In this document: positions 1 to 8,382 of the stretch, piece by piece
Position numbering within the stretch: position 1 is the first letter of the stretch
Layout: each line of letters starts with the position of its first letter
From: Kibdelosporangium philippinense
GTDB lineage: Bacteria > Actinomycetota > Actinomycetes > Mycobacteriales > Pseudonocardiaceae
NCBI RefSeq assembly: GCF_021390435.2
Contig: NZ_JAJVCN010000004.1
Span: 1,344,501 to 1,408,500, forward strand
DNA: 64,000 nt
Direction of reading: 5' to 3'
The notes under the pieces: generated by a model
What the model was told of the DNA's origin: nothing
Seen by the model: the letters and a program-made list of their open reading frames with translations, nothing else
Database searches by the model: none
Made by a program: the position numbers and the translations under genes

Positions 1-1383
1 CTTGCCCCACGTGTACTCGCCGAAACCAGTTCCCGGCACCAAAAGCGTGCGGGACTGTGGATCCTTCTCACCGAGCCACGTCATCGCCGCACGCCAGTAG
101 TCCGGCACATTGTCCCAGCCAGGCCCTGGCCGGAGCGTGAAAAGCCACGCTGGGGCAGCCATGACGAGAACCAAAGCCATGCCTGAAGCGAGCCGTGCAC
201 GACCCAACGCACGTGCCTCACCCAACCGGGACACAGCGTGCATGAACGCGAGCATCAACGGCAGACGTAACCCTGGCTCGAACTTGTGCACGTTACGCAG
301 CGGCGCGAGCGGACCGTCCAGCAACGCCCGCACGGTCTCGGAAAGCGGGCTGTCCAGCGAGCCGACGTACCCAATGGTCAGGAACGTGACCGTGGTGATC
401 ACGCTGATCGTGATGAACCGTCGCTCCGGGAGGCCACGCCTGACCAGGCCGAGCAGCCCGACCGCGGCGACCATTCCGGTGGCCAGCATCAGGATCGGGT
501 GGTCGACCAGCATGAACCCCGACGGCCACCACGGCTCGCCCTGCACGACGTACGCGACCCATTGGTTGGTCCCGCGCATCGCCTGGAACAGCGACATCGG
601 CGAGGTCGTGTTGGTGGCCGATTCGACGTAGTCGACGAACGGCAGGCTGTACTGGCCAAGCAGCATCAGTGGCAGGAACCACCACACCACCGCGGCCGTG
701 ACCGAACCGATCCACCACAGCACGAGTTGGACGTGCTGTTTCGTCCATTCCCTTGTCAGCAGCCACAACGCGGGCAGGACGAGGACGAGGATGACCACGG
801 CGCCGTTGATGCCGCCGATGCACACCACAGCCAGCCCGGACAGGCCGGCCGCGCGTCTGGCTGAACCGATGCGGTCCGCCTTGACCAGCGGTAAAAGCAC
901 CCACGGCAACATCGCGGGCGCCAGCATTTCCGCCGACAGCGGGCCGATTTCGGTGAGCATGCGCGGCGCCAGCGCGTACGCCACCGCGCCGGTGTACTGC
1001 GCGGGCGTGCTGCCGATCTTCAGCGTCCGCGCGATCGCCAGGACACCGTAGAACGCCAGGCACAGCAACAACGCGCACCACAGCCGTTGCGCGATCCATG
1101 GCGGGATCCCGAGAAGCTGGTTGAGCGCGAAGTACGGTCCCATCGGGAACAGATAGCCGTAGGCCTGGTTCTGCAGTTCGCCGCCGGTGGCCTCCGGGTT
1201 CCACAGATGCAGCGCGCGGCCGAGGAACGCGATCGGGTCCACGGTGAGGTCGAGCTTGGTGTCAAAGGTCGTTTTGCCTGGTCGCTGCAGGAACGAGACC
1301 AGGGTGAGGCCAAGCATCACCCACGGCGTTGGGCTTCGGAGCTTGGTCAACACGCCGATGACATTAGACCTTGCGTACGACAT
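1..1383 (-). CDS. aftD: AftD-like alpha-(1->3)-arabinofuranosyltransferase, N-terminal part
   Basis: The frame is open from the ATG at 1383 to the window edge, 461 codons, so only the N-terminal part is present. It is strongly hydrophobic with many membrane segments. It carries the early segment TKLDLTVDP followed by FLGRALHLWNP and QNQAYGYLFPMGP, which is the pattern of the GT-C arabinofuranosyltransferases of the DUF3367/AftD family. These use decaprenylphosphoryl-arabinose to branch cell-wall arabinan on the outer face of the membrane. The full protein is normally well over 1000 residues, so the catalytic N-domain is seen and the carbohydrate-binding C-part is outside. The start overlaps the methyltransferase stop by 20 bases, so the two are probably one transcript. 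Family assignment is fairly sure; which arabinan linkage is made is inferred. Confidence 0.82.
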   Translation of the reverse strand, partial: MSYARSNVIGVLTKLRSPTPWVMLGLTLVSFLQRPGKTTFDTKLDLTVDPIAFLGRALHLWNPEATGGELQNQAYGYLFPMGPYFALNQLLGIPPWIAQRLWCALLLCLAFYGVLAIARTLKIGSTPAQYTGAVAYALAPRMLTEIGPLSAEMLAPAMLPWVLLPLVKADRIGSARRAAGLSGLAVVCIGGINGAVVILVLVLPALWLLTREWTKQHVQLVLWWIGSVTAAVVWWFLPLMLLGQYSLPFVDYVESATNTTSPMSLFQAMRGTNQWVAYVVQGEPWWPSGFMLVDHPILMLATGMVAAVGLLGLVRRGLPERRFITISVITTVTFLTIGYVGSLDSPLSETVRALLDGPLAPLRNVHKFEPGLRLPLMLAFMHAVSRLGEARALGRARLASGMALVLVMAAPAWLFTLRPGPGWDNVPDYWRAAMTWLGEKDPQSRTLLVPGTGFGEYTWGK

Positions 1384-2098
1384 ATCGGGTCGACTGCCAG
1401 TGTGCCTCGGCAATGTCCTCACTCTGGCTGTCGATGACCTCGCCGCCGTGCGCCGTCACGACCTGCTTGAAATGCGCGGGCGAGACCGGCGTCATCCGCA
1501 TGGGAGCGGGATAGCGCAACACGATCCGCTGCCCCATCGCGAGCAGTTTGTACGGCGCGAACCGCCACAACGCGCCCTTGAGTGTCCATAGTGGACGTGT
1601 CGTGCACTGCAGCACGGCGATACCGCCGGAATTCAGCACGCGCATGAACTCGGCCAAGTAGGTGTCGATGAGGTCGGCAGGCAGGTGCTGCAGCACGAGT
1701 TCGGTGTAGACGAGGTCGAAGTGGCCGTCGTCGAACTGGCGCAGGTCTGGCGAGTCGTTGTGCACGAACCGGCATTTCCCGCCGGTTCTGTCCAGCTTGC
1801 GAGCGGTTTCGAGCATCGGCTCGGACACGTCGACGCCCGTGACCTCATCGGCGTGCTCGGCAAGGGCCTGTGAGAGCCGCCCGGCGCCGCAGCCGAAGTC
1901 GAGTACACGTTTCCACGTGACTGGCAGGTCCCAGCGGGACAGCCAGTCGCGGGCCTTGGCCACGTCGGTCCGGCCCAGTTCGAGGAACTGGTCGACGTCC
2001 CATTTGCCGCCGCGCTTGTCCGGCGCGACATGGACCGCCCACAGGGGGTCCTGCTCGCCGAGCGTCGTCCAGTCTCGCCGCACCTCGTCGAAACTCAC
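1364..2098 (-). CDS. class I SAM-dependent methyltransferase
   Basis: This is a 244-residue soluble protein. Motif I of Rossmann-type methyltransferases is clear (VLDFGCGAGRLSQAL, about residue 65), followed by the acidic ribose-binding residue in VTGVDVSEPML and a motif IV region DLVYTELVLQHLP. The match is to the Methyltransf_11/25 group, which act on small molecules, lipids or sugars. It is upstream of and overlaps the AftD-like gene, so a role in modifying a cell-wall or lipid-linked sugar is plausible but only inferred from position. The ATG start gives a complete N-terminus (MSFDEVRRDW). The substrate cannot be told from sequence. Confidence 0.8.
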   Translation of the reverse strand: MSFDEVRRDWTTLGEQDPLWAVHVAPDKRGGKWDVDQFLELGRTDVAKARDWLSRWDLPVTWKRVLDFGCGAGRLSQALAEHADEVTGVDVSEPMLETARKLDRTGGKCRFVHNDSPDLRQFDDGHFDLVYTELVLQHLPADLIDTYLAEFMRVLNSGGIAVLQCTTRPLWTLKGALWRFAPYKLLAMGQRIVLRYPAPMRMTPVSPAHFKQVVTAHGGEVIDSQSEDIAEAHWQSTRYVVRKV

Positions 2099-2162
2099 CG
2101 AGCCATCCTAGGGACGCATGAAGCTTTTTCAGGTTATCTGTTATCGGCCTGGTATCAGCAGG

Positions 2163-3884
2163 TCATGTCACGGGCAAGCCGATCCGGACATCGACAACGC
2201 ACATCGGGTCCACCTGGGTGGCCCGGTTGATGTCGACACGGTTGAAACTGTCGTCCACCACCAGGTAGAGCACGTGCAAGCCATCGGTGAGCTGGATTTC
2301 GTAAGTCGTTTTGCCCAGACGGATGGTCACCGGACCTTTGCCTGACGTGTAGTACTCCATTCGGAGCAGACGGCGGCCATTGCTCCACCCGCTCAACGGG
2401 ATCGTCGCGGTGTCGTAGCCGACCGCGTAGCCGCATTTCTCGTACGGTCCGGGCCTGCCGACAACCGGGTCACGGACATTGGTGATCTTCTGGGGTGTGC
2501 CGGTTTCGTCCAGCAGGTACAGGTTCTCCGCTGGCTGGTCGAACTTCGGCGGCCCGGGCAGCAGGCCGATCACGCGGGATGCCTTGCCGTCCTCGAAGAA
2601 CCAGTTGCTCATGATCTGGTCGGGCACGGGCGTGTCGTACAGGACCATCGACGGGTTGCCCTTCAACGCGGCCTGCGCCGTGGCCACGTACTGCTTGGCC
2701 TTCTCGAACTGCAATCCCGGTGCCAGCCAGAGATAGCTGAACGTCGCGCTCGCGCCAAGCACCACGATCAGCAGGCCCGCGGCCGGGCGTTTCAACCGCA
2801 ACGAAGAATAAGCGAAAGCACCGCACAGCACGGTGATCGGCACGGCATCGGCGGTGTACCTGGGGTCGTTGCCGATCAACGGCCCGATCTCCGGCAGACG
2901 CGTGATGATCACCAGCGCCAGATCGACCACGACGTACGCGCCGAGCAAACTCCACGCCAGCACGGCTTTGCGCCCGCCGACAACGATTCCGCCGACAATC
3001 ACAGCGACCGCGATGGCCGCGGCGGCGATCCGAAGGCCTAACGCCGGGGTCGAAATCGCCGCGCCCGTGGCGGGATCGGCCCACGGACCACCGAAAAGCC
3101 CAGGCAGGAACACGTCGAACACCGAGCGCCGGAGGAATTCCAGTATCACCTCGACACGAGGCAAGCCCTCCTTGATCCGGCTCACGGTCAAGCCCGCGTA
3201 CAGTGCCACGAACCCAGCGAGCAACGCGCCATGCGCGAGCCAAACGCGCCAAGGCGCCCGCTCGCCCAGCAGCAACGTGAAACCAAGTAGCAGCGGCAGG
3301 AACAGCGCGGCCTTCTCGTAGAACGCCATTCCCGCGGCGGTCCACAGCAACGTCGTCACGATATGCTTGGGCTCACGTGTCCGCAGATACGTCAAATGCG
3401 TGTTGAACGCGCCGAACATAGTGAGTAGCAAGGGAAACAGCTGCACGCTGTAGGCCCACCACATGGTGGAGAACAGGATCAGCGGTGAGAACGCGTACAG
3501 AGCGTACGGCAGCAGCAAACCCCAGCGATGCTTGAAAACCCGGACCAGTAGCCGCCACAGCAGGATCAACGCGCCCGCCTGCATGAGCAGGGCGGGAATC
3601 ACCGCGATCGGGTAATTCAACGGCGCCAAGGCAGTGACGAACCAGGCCAGCAGGAACATCCCTGGCGCGATATGCCCGCTGTAGTCCTGGAAAAGGTAAT
3701 CGGCGTCGAACGGGCCGCTGCTGCCCGCGCGATACAGGATGACGAAGTCGTCTTGGCCGAAATAGCCGGAGAACGTGGCAATGGCGTGGATCAGGAACGG
3801 AATCGCCGCGACCACGGCAGCGGCGATACTGACTGTCTTGGGTAAGACGAGGGTGGGCGCTGGTCGGGTCGCGGTAGCCGTCAC
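2163..3884 (-). CDS. polytopic membrane protein, GT-C-like
   Basis: A 573-residue protein with about ten hydrophobic segments between residues 15 and 400 and a soluble C-terminal part of about 160 residues. Just after the first membrane helix is an acidic loop with GQDDF, a feature of GT-C glycosyltransferases that use polyprenyl-phosphate sugars, where a loop aspartate is catalytic. No named family is recognised with certainty. Its first bases overlap the stop of the binding-protein/VWA gene (ATGA at 3881-3884), so the two are translationally coupled. The neighbourhood of an arabinofuranosyltransferase supports an envelope glycosylation role; this is inference. It could instead be an actinobacterial membrane protein of unknown function. 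Confidence 0.6.
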   Translation of the reverse strand: MTATATRPAPTLVLPKTVSIAAAVVAAIPFLIHAIATFSGYFGQDDFVILYRAGSSGPFDADYLFQDYSGHIAPGMFLLAWFVTALAPLNYPIAVIPALLMQAGALILLWRLLVRVFKHRWGLLLPYALYAFSPLILFSTMWWAYSVQLFPLLLTMFGAFNTHLTYLRTREPKHIVTTLLWTAAGMAFYEKAALFLPLLLGFTLLLGERAPWRVWLAHGALLAGFVALYAGLTVSRIKEGLPRVEVILEFLRRSVFDVFLPGLFGGPWADPATGAAISTPALGLRIAAAAIAVAVIVGGIVVGGRKAVLAWSLLGAYVVVDLALVIITRLPEIGPLIGNDPRYTADAVPITVLCGAFAYSSLRLKRPAAGLLIVVLGASATFSYLWLAPGLQFEKAKQYVATAQAALKGNPSMVLYDTPVPDQIMSNWFFEDGKASRVIGLLPGPPKFDQPAENLYLLDETGTPQKITNVRDPVVGRPGPYEKCGYAVGYDTATIPLSGWSNGRRLLRMEYYTSGKGPVTIRLGKTTYEIQLTDGLHVLYLVVDDSFNRVDINRATQVDPMCVVDVRIGLPVT

Positions 3885-5419
3885 TGTTGCTGCTCCAACA
3901 ACTTGCCTAAGGCCGCGTAGAAGGTGTCGACGATCTTGGTCGGGTCGGGTGTCGGGAAGGCGTCGCCGCCGGTCGCCCTGGTGATCTCGCGCAGCTCGGC
4001 CGGGTCGATGTCCGGTCCGATGCCGATTCCGATGATCTGCAACGGCCGCTTGGGATCCTGCAGCTTCACCAGTTCGGCCAGCAGTTCCTGGCGGCTGATG
4101 CCCTTGCGGTCCTCGTTCTTGCCGTCGGTCAGCACCACGACGAGGTTGATCCGGCCGGGTTCCCAGTTCTGTCGTGCCGAGCGGTACGCGGCGAGGACGC
4201 TGTCGTACAGGCCGGTCGCGCCGCCGCTGATCGCTTTGACCGCGCGTAGTTTCGCCAGCGTGTCATTGCTTGCGAGGTGCTCGCCGACCGGCTTGACCGG
4301 CAGCAGTTCCTGGTAGTCCTTGTCGCCGTCGAGGTTCGTGGAAAACCGCCACAGCCCGATCTTCGTGGTCTTCTTGAACAGCCCAAGGCCCAGCTCGGCG
4401 GCCTTGATGGTCAAGGTCATCCGGTCGGCTTTGGCTTTGGGCACGGCCGCGGCCATCGACCCGGACACATCCAGCAGCACCTGCATCCGCGAGCTGCGGT
4501 TGGCCGCCGCCCATTCGTTGAGCAGCTTGTCGGGGTCGTCGGGCAGGTTCACCGGCGCTACGACTGGCTGATCAGGCCCTGGCGTGCCGTTGGGCGGCCG
4601 GAAGCCCGCCGCGGTCAGGATAGGGGCTTGCTGGAGCACCTTGGCAAGGAACTGTTGCGCTATCGCACGTTGCGCGTCGGACGTCCCAGGAAGCACGACA
4701 TAGGGGTAATCCAGCGACGGGATCGCCGGATCCGCGTACGCGCCCACGAGGTTGTGCGCTTTCAACGACACCTCGGACGTGACCGCGCCTTCCAGCGCCG
4801 GGTCGAAGATCGCTGAGGGTTCCTGAACCGTGTGCTTGGTCAGCTTGCGCAAGGCTAAGGCGTAGGCGCCCGCCGGATCAGGCGCCTTCTTGGTCAGCTC
4901 ACCTGTGCCGACCAACGCGGCCAGCCCGACCGGGTCGACGGCCGGATCGAGGAACCCGATCGCCGGGTCGCCTCTGAAGATGTCCGGCCATGTCGGCTTT
5001 TTATCCGGCCAGCCGTACTTGCGGGCCGCGGTTTCGGTCAGCCCCACCACGATCGGTGACGATGCCACCGAGGTCCCGGTCACCGGCAGGCTCCACGAGC
5101 CGCGTTCCTGCGCTCGCTGCAACCATAAGGAAGACTCCGGCACCCAGACGTCCGGCTTGGTCACGGCCAGGCTTTCCATGGCTTGACCGGACTGGGCCGC
5201 GACCGTTTCGACCTTGAAACACTTTTCAGTGTCCTGTTGGGACACCGTGGTCAGCGCGGGCGCGATGTCCGGCGCGGCGACGATCCGCAGTGTCGTGACG
5301 GCGTCACAGCTGGACGCGGCCAGGCGGGTACGCAGGTAGTCGAAGCCGAGCCAGCCCGCGAGGGTCAGCACGAGCAGGACGCTCAGGATCACCACGGGCG
5401 AGCCGGGCCGCCGAGCCAT
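3881..5419 (-). CDS. membrane-anchored substrate-binding / von Willebrand A domain fusion
   Basis: A 512-residue protein with an N-terminal membrane anchor (residues about 8-28). Next comes an extracytoplasmic region resembling a type 2 periplasmic binding protein (LRIVAAPDIAPAL, residues about 45-285). The C-terminal von Willebrand A domain runs from about residue 310. Its MIDAS is intact: DVSGS, the threonine in GGATGLYDS and the aspartate in VVLTDGKNED, so it should bind a divalent ion. It is first in a minus-strand operon, coupled by a 4-base overlap to the membrane protein. The family has been seen in actinomycetes but its ligand is unknown; an envelope scaffold or sensor is the simplest guess. 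Confidence 0.7.
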   Translation of the reverse strand: MARRPGSPVVILSVLLVLTLAGWLGFDYLRTRLAASSCDAVTTLRIVAAPDIAPALTTVSQQDTEKCFKVETVAAQSGQAMESLAVTKPDVWVPESSLWLQRAQERGSWSLPVTGTSVASSPIVVGLTETAARKYGWPDKKPTWPDIFRGDPAIGFLDPAVDPVGLAALVGTGELTKKAPDPAGAYALALRKLTKHTVQEPSAIFDPALEGAVTSEVSLKAHNLVGAYADPAIPSLDYPYVVLPGTSDAQRAIAQQFLAKVLQQAPILTAAGFRPPNGTPGPDQPVVAPVNLPDDPDKLLNEWAAANRSSRMQVLLDVSGSMAAAVPKAKADRMTLTIKAAELGLGLFKKTTKIGLWRFSTNLDGDKDYQELLPVKPVGEHLASNDTLAKLRAVKAISGGATGLYDSVLAAYRSARQNWEPGRINLVVVLTDGKNEDRKGISRQELLAELVKLQDPKRPLQIIGIGIGPDIDPAELREITRATGGDAFPTPDPTKIVDTFYAALGKLLEQQQ

Positions 5420-5529
5420 CCGCCTGAACCTCCCGTCGCTGGGTGCGGTGCCGCATCAGCGTAGGGGAAATCGCTACTGAGTGGTAATACCCGCATCCGG
5501 CGCTTTAGCTCATTAATTACTAATAAACG

Positions 5530-5558
5530 TTGACACGATCCGTCCCGACCGGCAGTCT
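5530..5558 (+). promoter_or_regulatory. possible promoter of the alpha-galactosidase operon
   Basis: TTGACA at 5530-5535 matches the -35 consensus exactly and lies in the unusually AT-rich stretch 5500-5535 between two divergent genes. The best -10 at 17-base spacing, CAGTCT (5553-5558), is weak. The start codon follows 40 bases later with GGGAAGG as ribosome binding site. The rest of the gap 5420-5598 shows nothing else clear. Confidence 0.3.
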
Positions 5559-5598
5559 CAACGCTGCACAGTCCTGAAGCGGGAAGGTAGGCGTCGCA

Positions 5599-7686
5599 AT
5601 GCTGCGTCGTGTGATCCAGGCAAGCCTGGTTGCCGTGTTAGCCGGGCTGGTCACCCCGGTGGCCACCGCCAACGCCGGTGTCGATCAGGGAGCACCGGAG
5701 TATTACGACAGCGGCCTCGCGCCGACCCCGTACATGGGCTGGAACACGTATTACGGCCTTGGCGCGCCGACCGAGCAGGCCGTCAAGGGCGTCGCCGACC
5801 ACCTGGTCTCCAGCGGTCTGCGGGACGCGGGGTACAAGATCGTGTGGCTGGACGGCGGCTGGCAGGGCACGCCGTCGCGCAGCGAGAACGGCAGGCTCCT
5901 GGAAGACCGGACCCGCTTCCCATCCGGCATTCCGGCGATCGTGGACTACATCCACAAGCGTGGCCTCAAAGCGGGCATTTACACCGACGCGGGCGCGTGG
6001 GACCCCAAGCACTGCGGCCTCGGCAGCGGTGGCGGGTACTACGAGCGCGACGCCAAGCAGTTCGCGGACTGGAAGTTCGACGCGGTCAAGGTCGACTTCC
6101 TCTGTGGCCTCGCCCAGAAACTCGACCCAGGCAAGGCCTTCGGTGAGTTCTCCGCCGCCGTGCGCAAGGCCGGCCGCAAGATGATCCTCAACCTGTGCAA
6201 CCCGGTCACCAGGGAATGGGGCCAGGGCACGACGCCGGAGCAGGAAGCCGGCTACAACTACACCTGGGGCCCGACGACCGGTGACTCGTGGCGTACCGAC
6301 ACGGACGTCGCCGTCGGCACGCCGTGGCCGGGTGAGTTCAAGAACGTCCTGCGCAACATGGACAACAACGCGGCGCACCCCGAGGCCAACGGCCCAGGGC
6401 ACTACAACGACGCCGACTACCTGATCCCGATGCGCAAGCTGCCCGACGGCAGTGGCTACGAGCTCAACGAGGAAGAGTCCACCACTCAGCTGATCATGTG
6501 GGCGCAGATGGCGACCCCGCTGATCATCGGGTCGGACCCGCGCACGCTGCCGCAGTCGATGATCGACACGTTGAAGAACCCGGAGATCATCGCGGTCAAC
6601 CAGGACAAGCTGGCCATCCAGGGCGTCCGGGTGCAGTCCGCGCCCGAAGGCGACGTCTACAGCAAGGTGCTTTCCGGTCGCGGACAGCGTGCGGTCACGC
6701 TGCTCAACCGGTCGGACAACCCGTCGAAGATCACGCTGGACTTCGCCAAGGCGGGCCTGAAGGGCGATATCGCAGTCCGTGACATCCGCAAGCGCGCCAA
6801 TATCGGCACTCTCAGCGGCTCGTACTCCGTCGAGGTTCCGGCGCACGGCACCGCGTTCCTGCGCTTGAGTGGCACGGACTCCGCTCCTGGCGCCGAGCTC
6901 GGCGGCGACACCTCGGCCAGCCCCGCGCTGGTCCGGTTCTCCGACACGTCGGCCACGGTGTTCTCCCGTGCGGCGGACGGCTCGATTGTCGTGAACACTA
7001 AGAACGGTGACACCTGGTCTCAGCGCTGGACCCGCCTTGACGGCCCGGTCCACCGCGGCATCCTTGGCCAGCCCGCCGCGTACGGCTCAGCGGGCGGCCG
7101 GATCGACCTGTTTGTCCGTGGCGCGGACAACGAGGCCTACCAGCGCACGTTCCGCAATGGACGGTGGGACCGTTGGATTCGCCTTGGTGGCAAGCTTTAC
7201 GACGCGCCGACCGTCGCGTTCACCTCGCCGGACAACTGGACGATGTTCGCGACCGGCCCAGTGGGTCTGGTGTGGAAACGTAAACACAATGTCGGTTGGA
7301 CCACGATCGGCTCGCCGAACCTCAAGCCGATCTACGGCAGGCCAAGCGCTGTGGTCGACGCCAACGGTGTCCACGTGGCCGTCCGGACGCGTGACGACGC
7401 GGCCTGGATCTACGAGAACGGCGAGTGGAAGTCCCTCGGCGGTGTCATCAGCGGCAGCCCGACGTTGCTCGCGACCGAAGGCCGGATCTACATGTTCGCT
7501 CGTGCCAGCGACTACACCTTGTGGCAGCGCAACTTCTCCGATGGCCAGTGGGGCGGTTGGTTCCCGCGCGGTGAGTTCCCGAGCAACGCGTTCGATGGCT
7601 CGCTCGGTGTGGCTGCTGGTGCGAACGGGTCCGCTTGGGTCGCGTTCCGTGGCATCGGTGGGCAGGTGCGACAGGTGGTGCTGTGA
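5599..7686 (+). CDS. secreted GH27 alpha-galactosidase with C-terminal beta-propeller
   Basis: The 695-residue product begins with a Sec signal peptide (cleavage expected after TANA, about residue 27). The GH27 TIM barrel (residues about 38-330) has the family signatures: PYMGWNTYYG, LDGGWQ, KAGIYTDAG, VKVDFLCG with the nucleophile aspartate, and DSWRTDTDV with the acid/base aspartate. A beta-sandwich domain follows to about 425. The last 250 residues are repeated blades with W-x-R/D-W motifs (WDRWIRLGG, WGGWFPRGEF), like PLL-type carbohydrate-binding propellers. It should release terminal alpha-galactose from oligo- or polysaccharides outside the cell. The stop overlaps the start of the SDR gene, so it heads a galactose operon. 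Confidence 0.9.
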   Translation: MLRRVIQASLVAVLAGLVTPVATANAGVDQGAPEYYDSGLAPTPYMGWNTYYGLGAPTEQAVKGVADHLVSSGLRDAGYKIVWLDGGWQGTPSRSENGRLLEDRTRFPSGIPAIVDYIHKRGLKAGIYTDAGAWDPKHCGLGSGGGYYERDAKQFADWKFDAVKVDFLCGLAQKLDPGKAFGEFSAAVRKAGRKMILNLCNPVTREWGQGTTPEQEAGYNYTWGPTTGDSWRTDTDVAVGTPWPGEFKNVLRNMDNNAAHPEANGPGHYNDADYLIPMRKLPDGSGYELNEEESTTQLIMWAQMATPLIIGSDPRTLPQSMIDTLKNPEIIAVNQDKLAIQGVRVQSAPEGDVYSKVLSGRGQRAVTLLNRSDNPSKITLDFAKAGLKGDIAVRDIRKRANIGTLSGSYSVEVPAHGTAFLRLSGTDSAPGAELGGDTSASPALVRFSDTSATVFSRAADGSIVVNTKNGDTWSQRWTRLDGPVHRGILGQPAAYGSAGGRIDLFVRGADNEAYQRTFRNGRWDRWIRLGGKLYDAPTVAFTSPDNWTMFATGPVGLVWKRKHNVGWTTIGSPNLKPIYGRPSAVVDANGVHVAVRTRDDAAWIYENGEWKSLGGVISGSPTLLATEGRIYMFARASDYTLWQRNFSDGQWGGWFPRGEFPSNAFDGSLGVAAGANGSAWVAFRGIGGQVRQVVL

Positions 7687-8372
7687 CAGCTAAGTGTGCT
7701 GTGGTGACGGGCGCGGCGTCGGGTATCGGCGCCGCGGCCGCTCGCCGTCTGGCTTCGGATGGCTACCGCGTCATCGGTGTCGACATCAATCCGGCTCCAA
7801 CGGTCGCTGTTGTCGGCGATGTGGCGTCGGACGCCACGTGGGAGCAAGTGCTTGCTTCGACCGATGGTGTTGACGCGTTCGTCAGCAACGCTTTCACGGT
7901 CGTCGTGAAACCTCTTGGCGAGACTTCTCGTTCCGAGTGGACTCGGCAGATCGAGGTCAACCTGACCGCTGCTTACCTTGGCGCGCACGCGTGTCTGCCG
8001 TCGTTGCGGGCTCGGCGCGGGTCGATCGTGCTGGTTTCCTCTGTGCACGCTCATTTCGGGCTGCCTGGGCATCCGGCTTACGCGGCGGCCAAGGGCGGTC
8101 TCGTGTCGCTCGCCGGTCAGCTCGCCGTCGAGTACGCCCCTGATGTCCGAGTGAACTGCGTGCTGCCTGGACCGGTCCTCACCGGCGCATGGGACCGGGT
8201 GTCCACTGAGGATCAAGCACGCAGTGCGCAAGCGACTCCGTTGGGGCGATTGGGAGGTCCTGACGAAGTCGCTTCGGTTGTGTCCTTTTTGGTGTCTGAT
8301 CAGGCGTCCTTTGTGACCGGTGCGAGCATCGTCGTCGACGGTGGCTGGTCGGTGCACAAGGACTCGTCATGA
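7683..8372 (+). CDS. short-chain dehydrogenase, candidate galactose dehydrogenase
   Basis: The GTG at 7683 overlaps the preceding stop (GTGA) and gives 229 residues beginning VTAKCAVVTGAASGIG. Classical SDR marks are all present: the TGAASGIG cofactor loop, an acidic residue after beta-2 (GVDINP, favouring NAD), catalytic serine in VLVSS, YAAAK, and the C-terminal VVDGGWS. Placed between an alpha-galactosidase and galactonate dehydratase, the natural substrate is D-galactose, giving galactonolactone as in the DeLey-Doudoroff route. SDR family and fold are certain; the substrate is inferred from context. No lactonase gene is adjacent. Confidence 0.85.
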   Translation: MTAKCAVVTGAASGIGAAAARRLASDGYRVIGVDINPAPTVAVVGDVASDATWEQVLASTDGVDAFVSNAFTVVVKPLGETSRSEWTRQIEVNLTAAYLGAHACLPSLRARRGSIVLVSSVHAHFGLPGHPAYAAAKGGLVSLAGQLAVEYAPDVRVNCVLPGPVLTGAWDRVSTEDQARSAQATPLGRLGGPDEVASVVSFLVSDQASFVTGASIVVDGGWSVHKDSS

Positions 8373-8382
8373 GGGGGTATCG

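Noticed and set aside
293..1204. A 303-codon minus-strand frame
   Set aside because: It is a shifted reading of the AftD-like gene, whose true frame is open to the window edge and shows the family motifs.
5638..7053. A 471-codon open frame antisense to the alpha-galactosidase
   Set aside because: High-GC DNA leaves the opposite frame open. The translation has no family similarity and the plus-strand enzyme is unmistakable.
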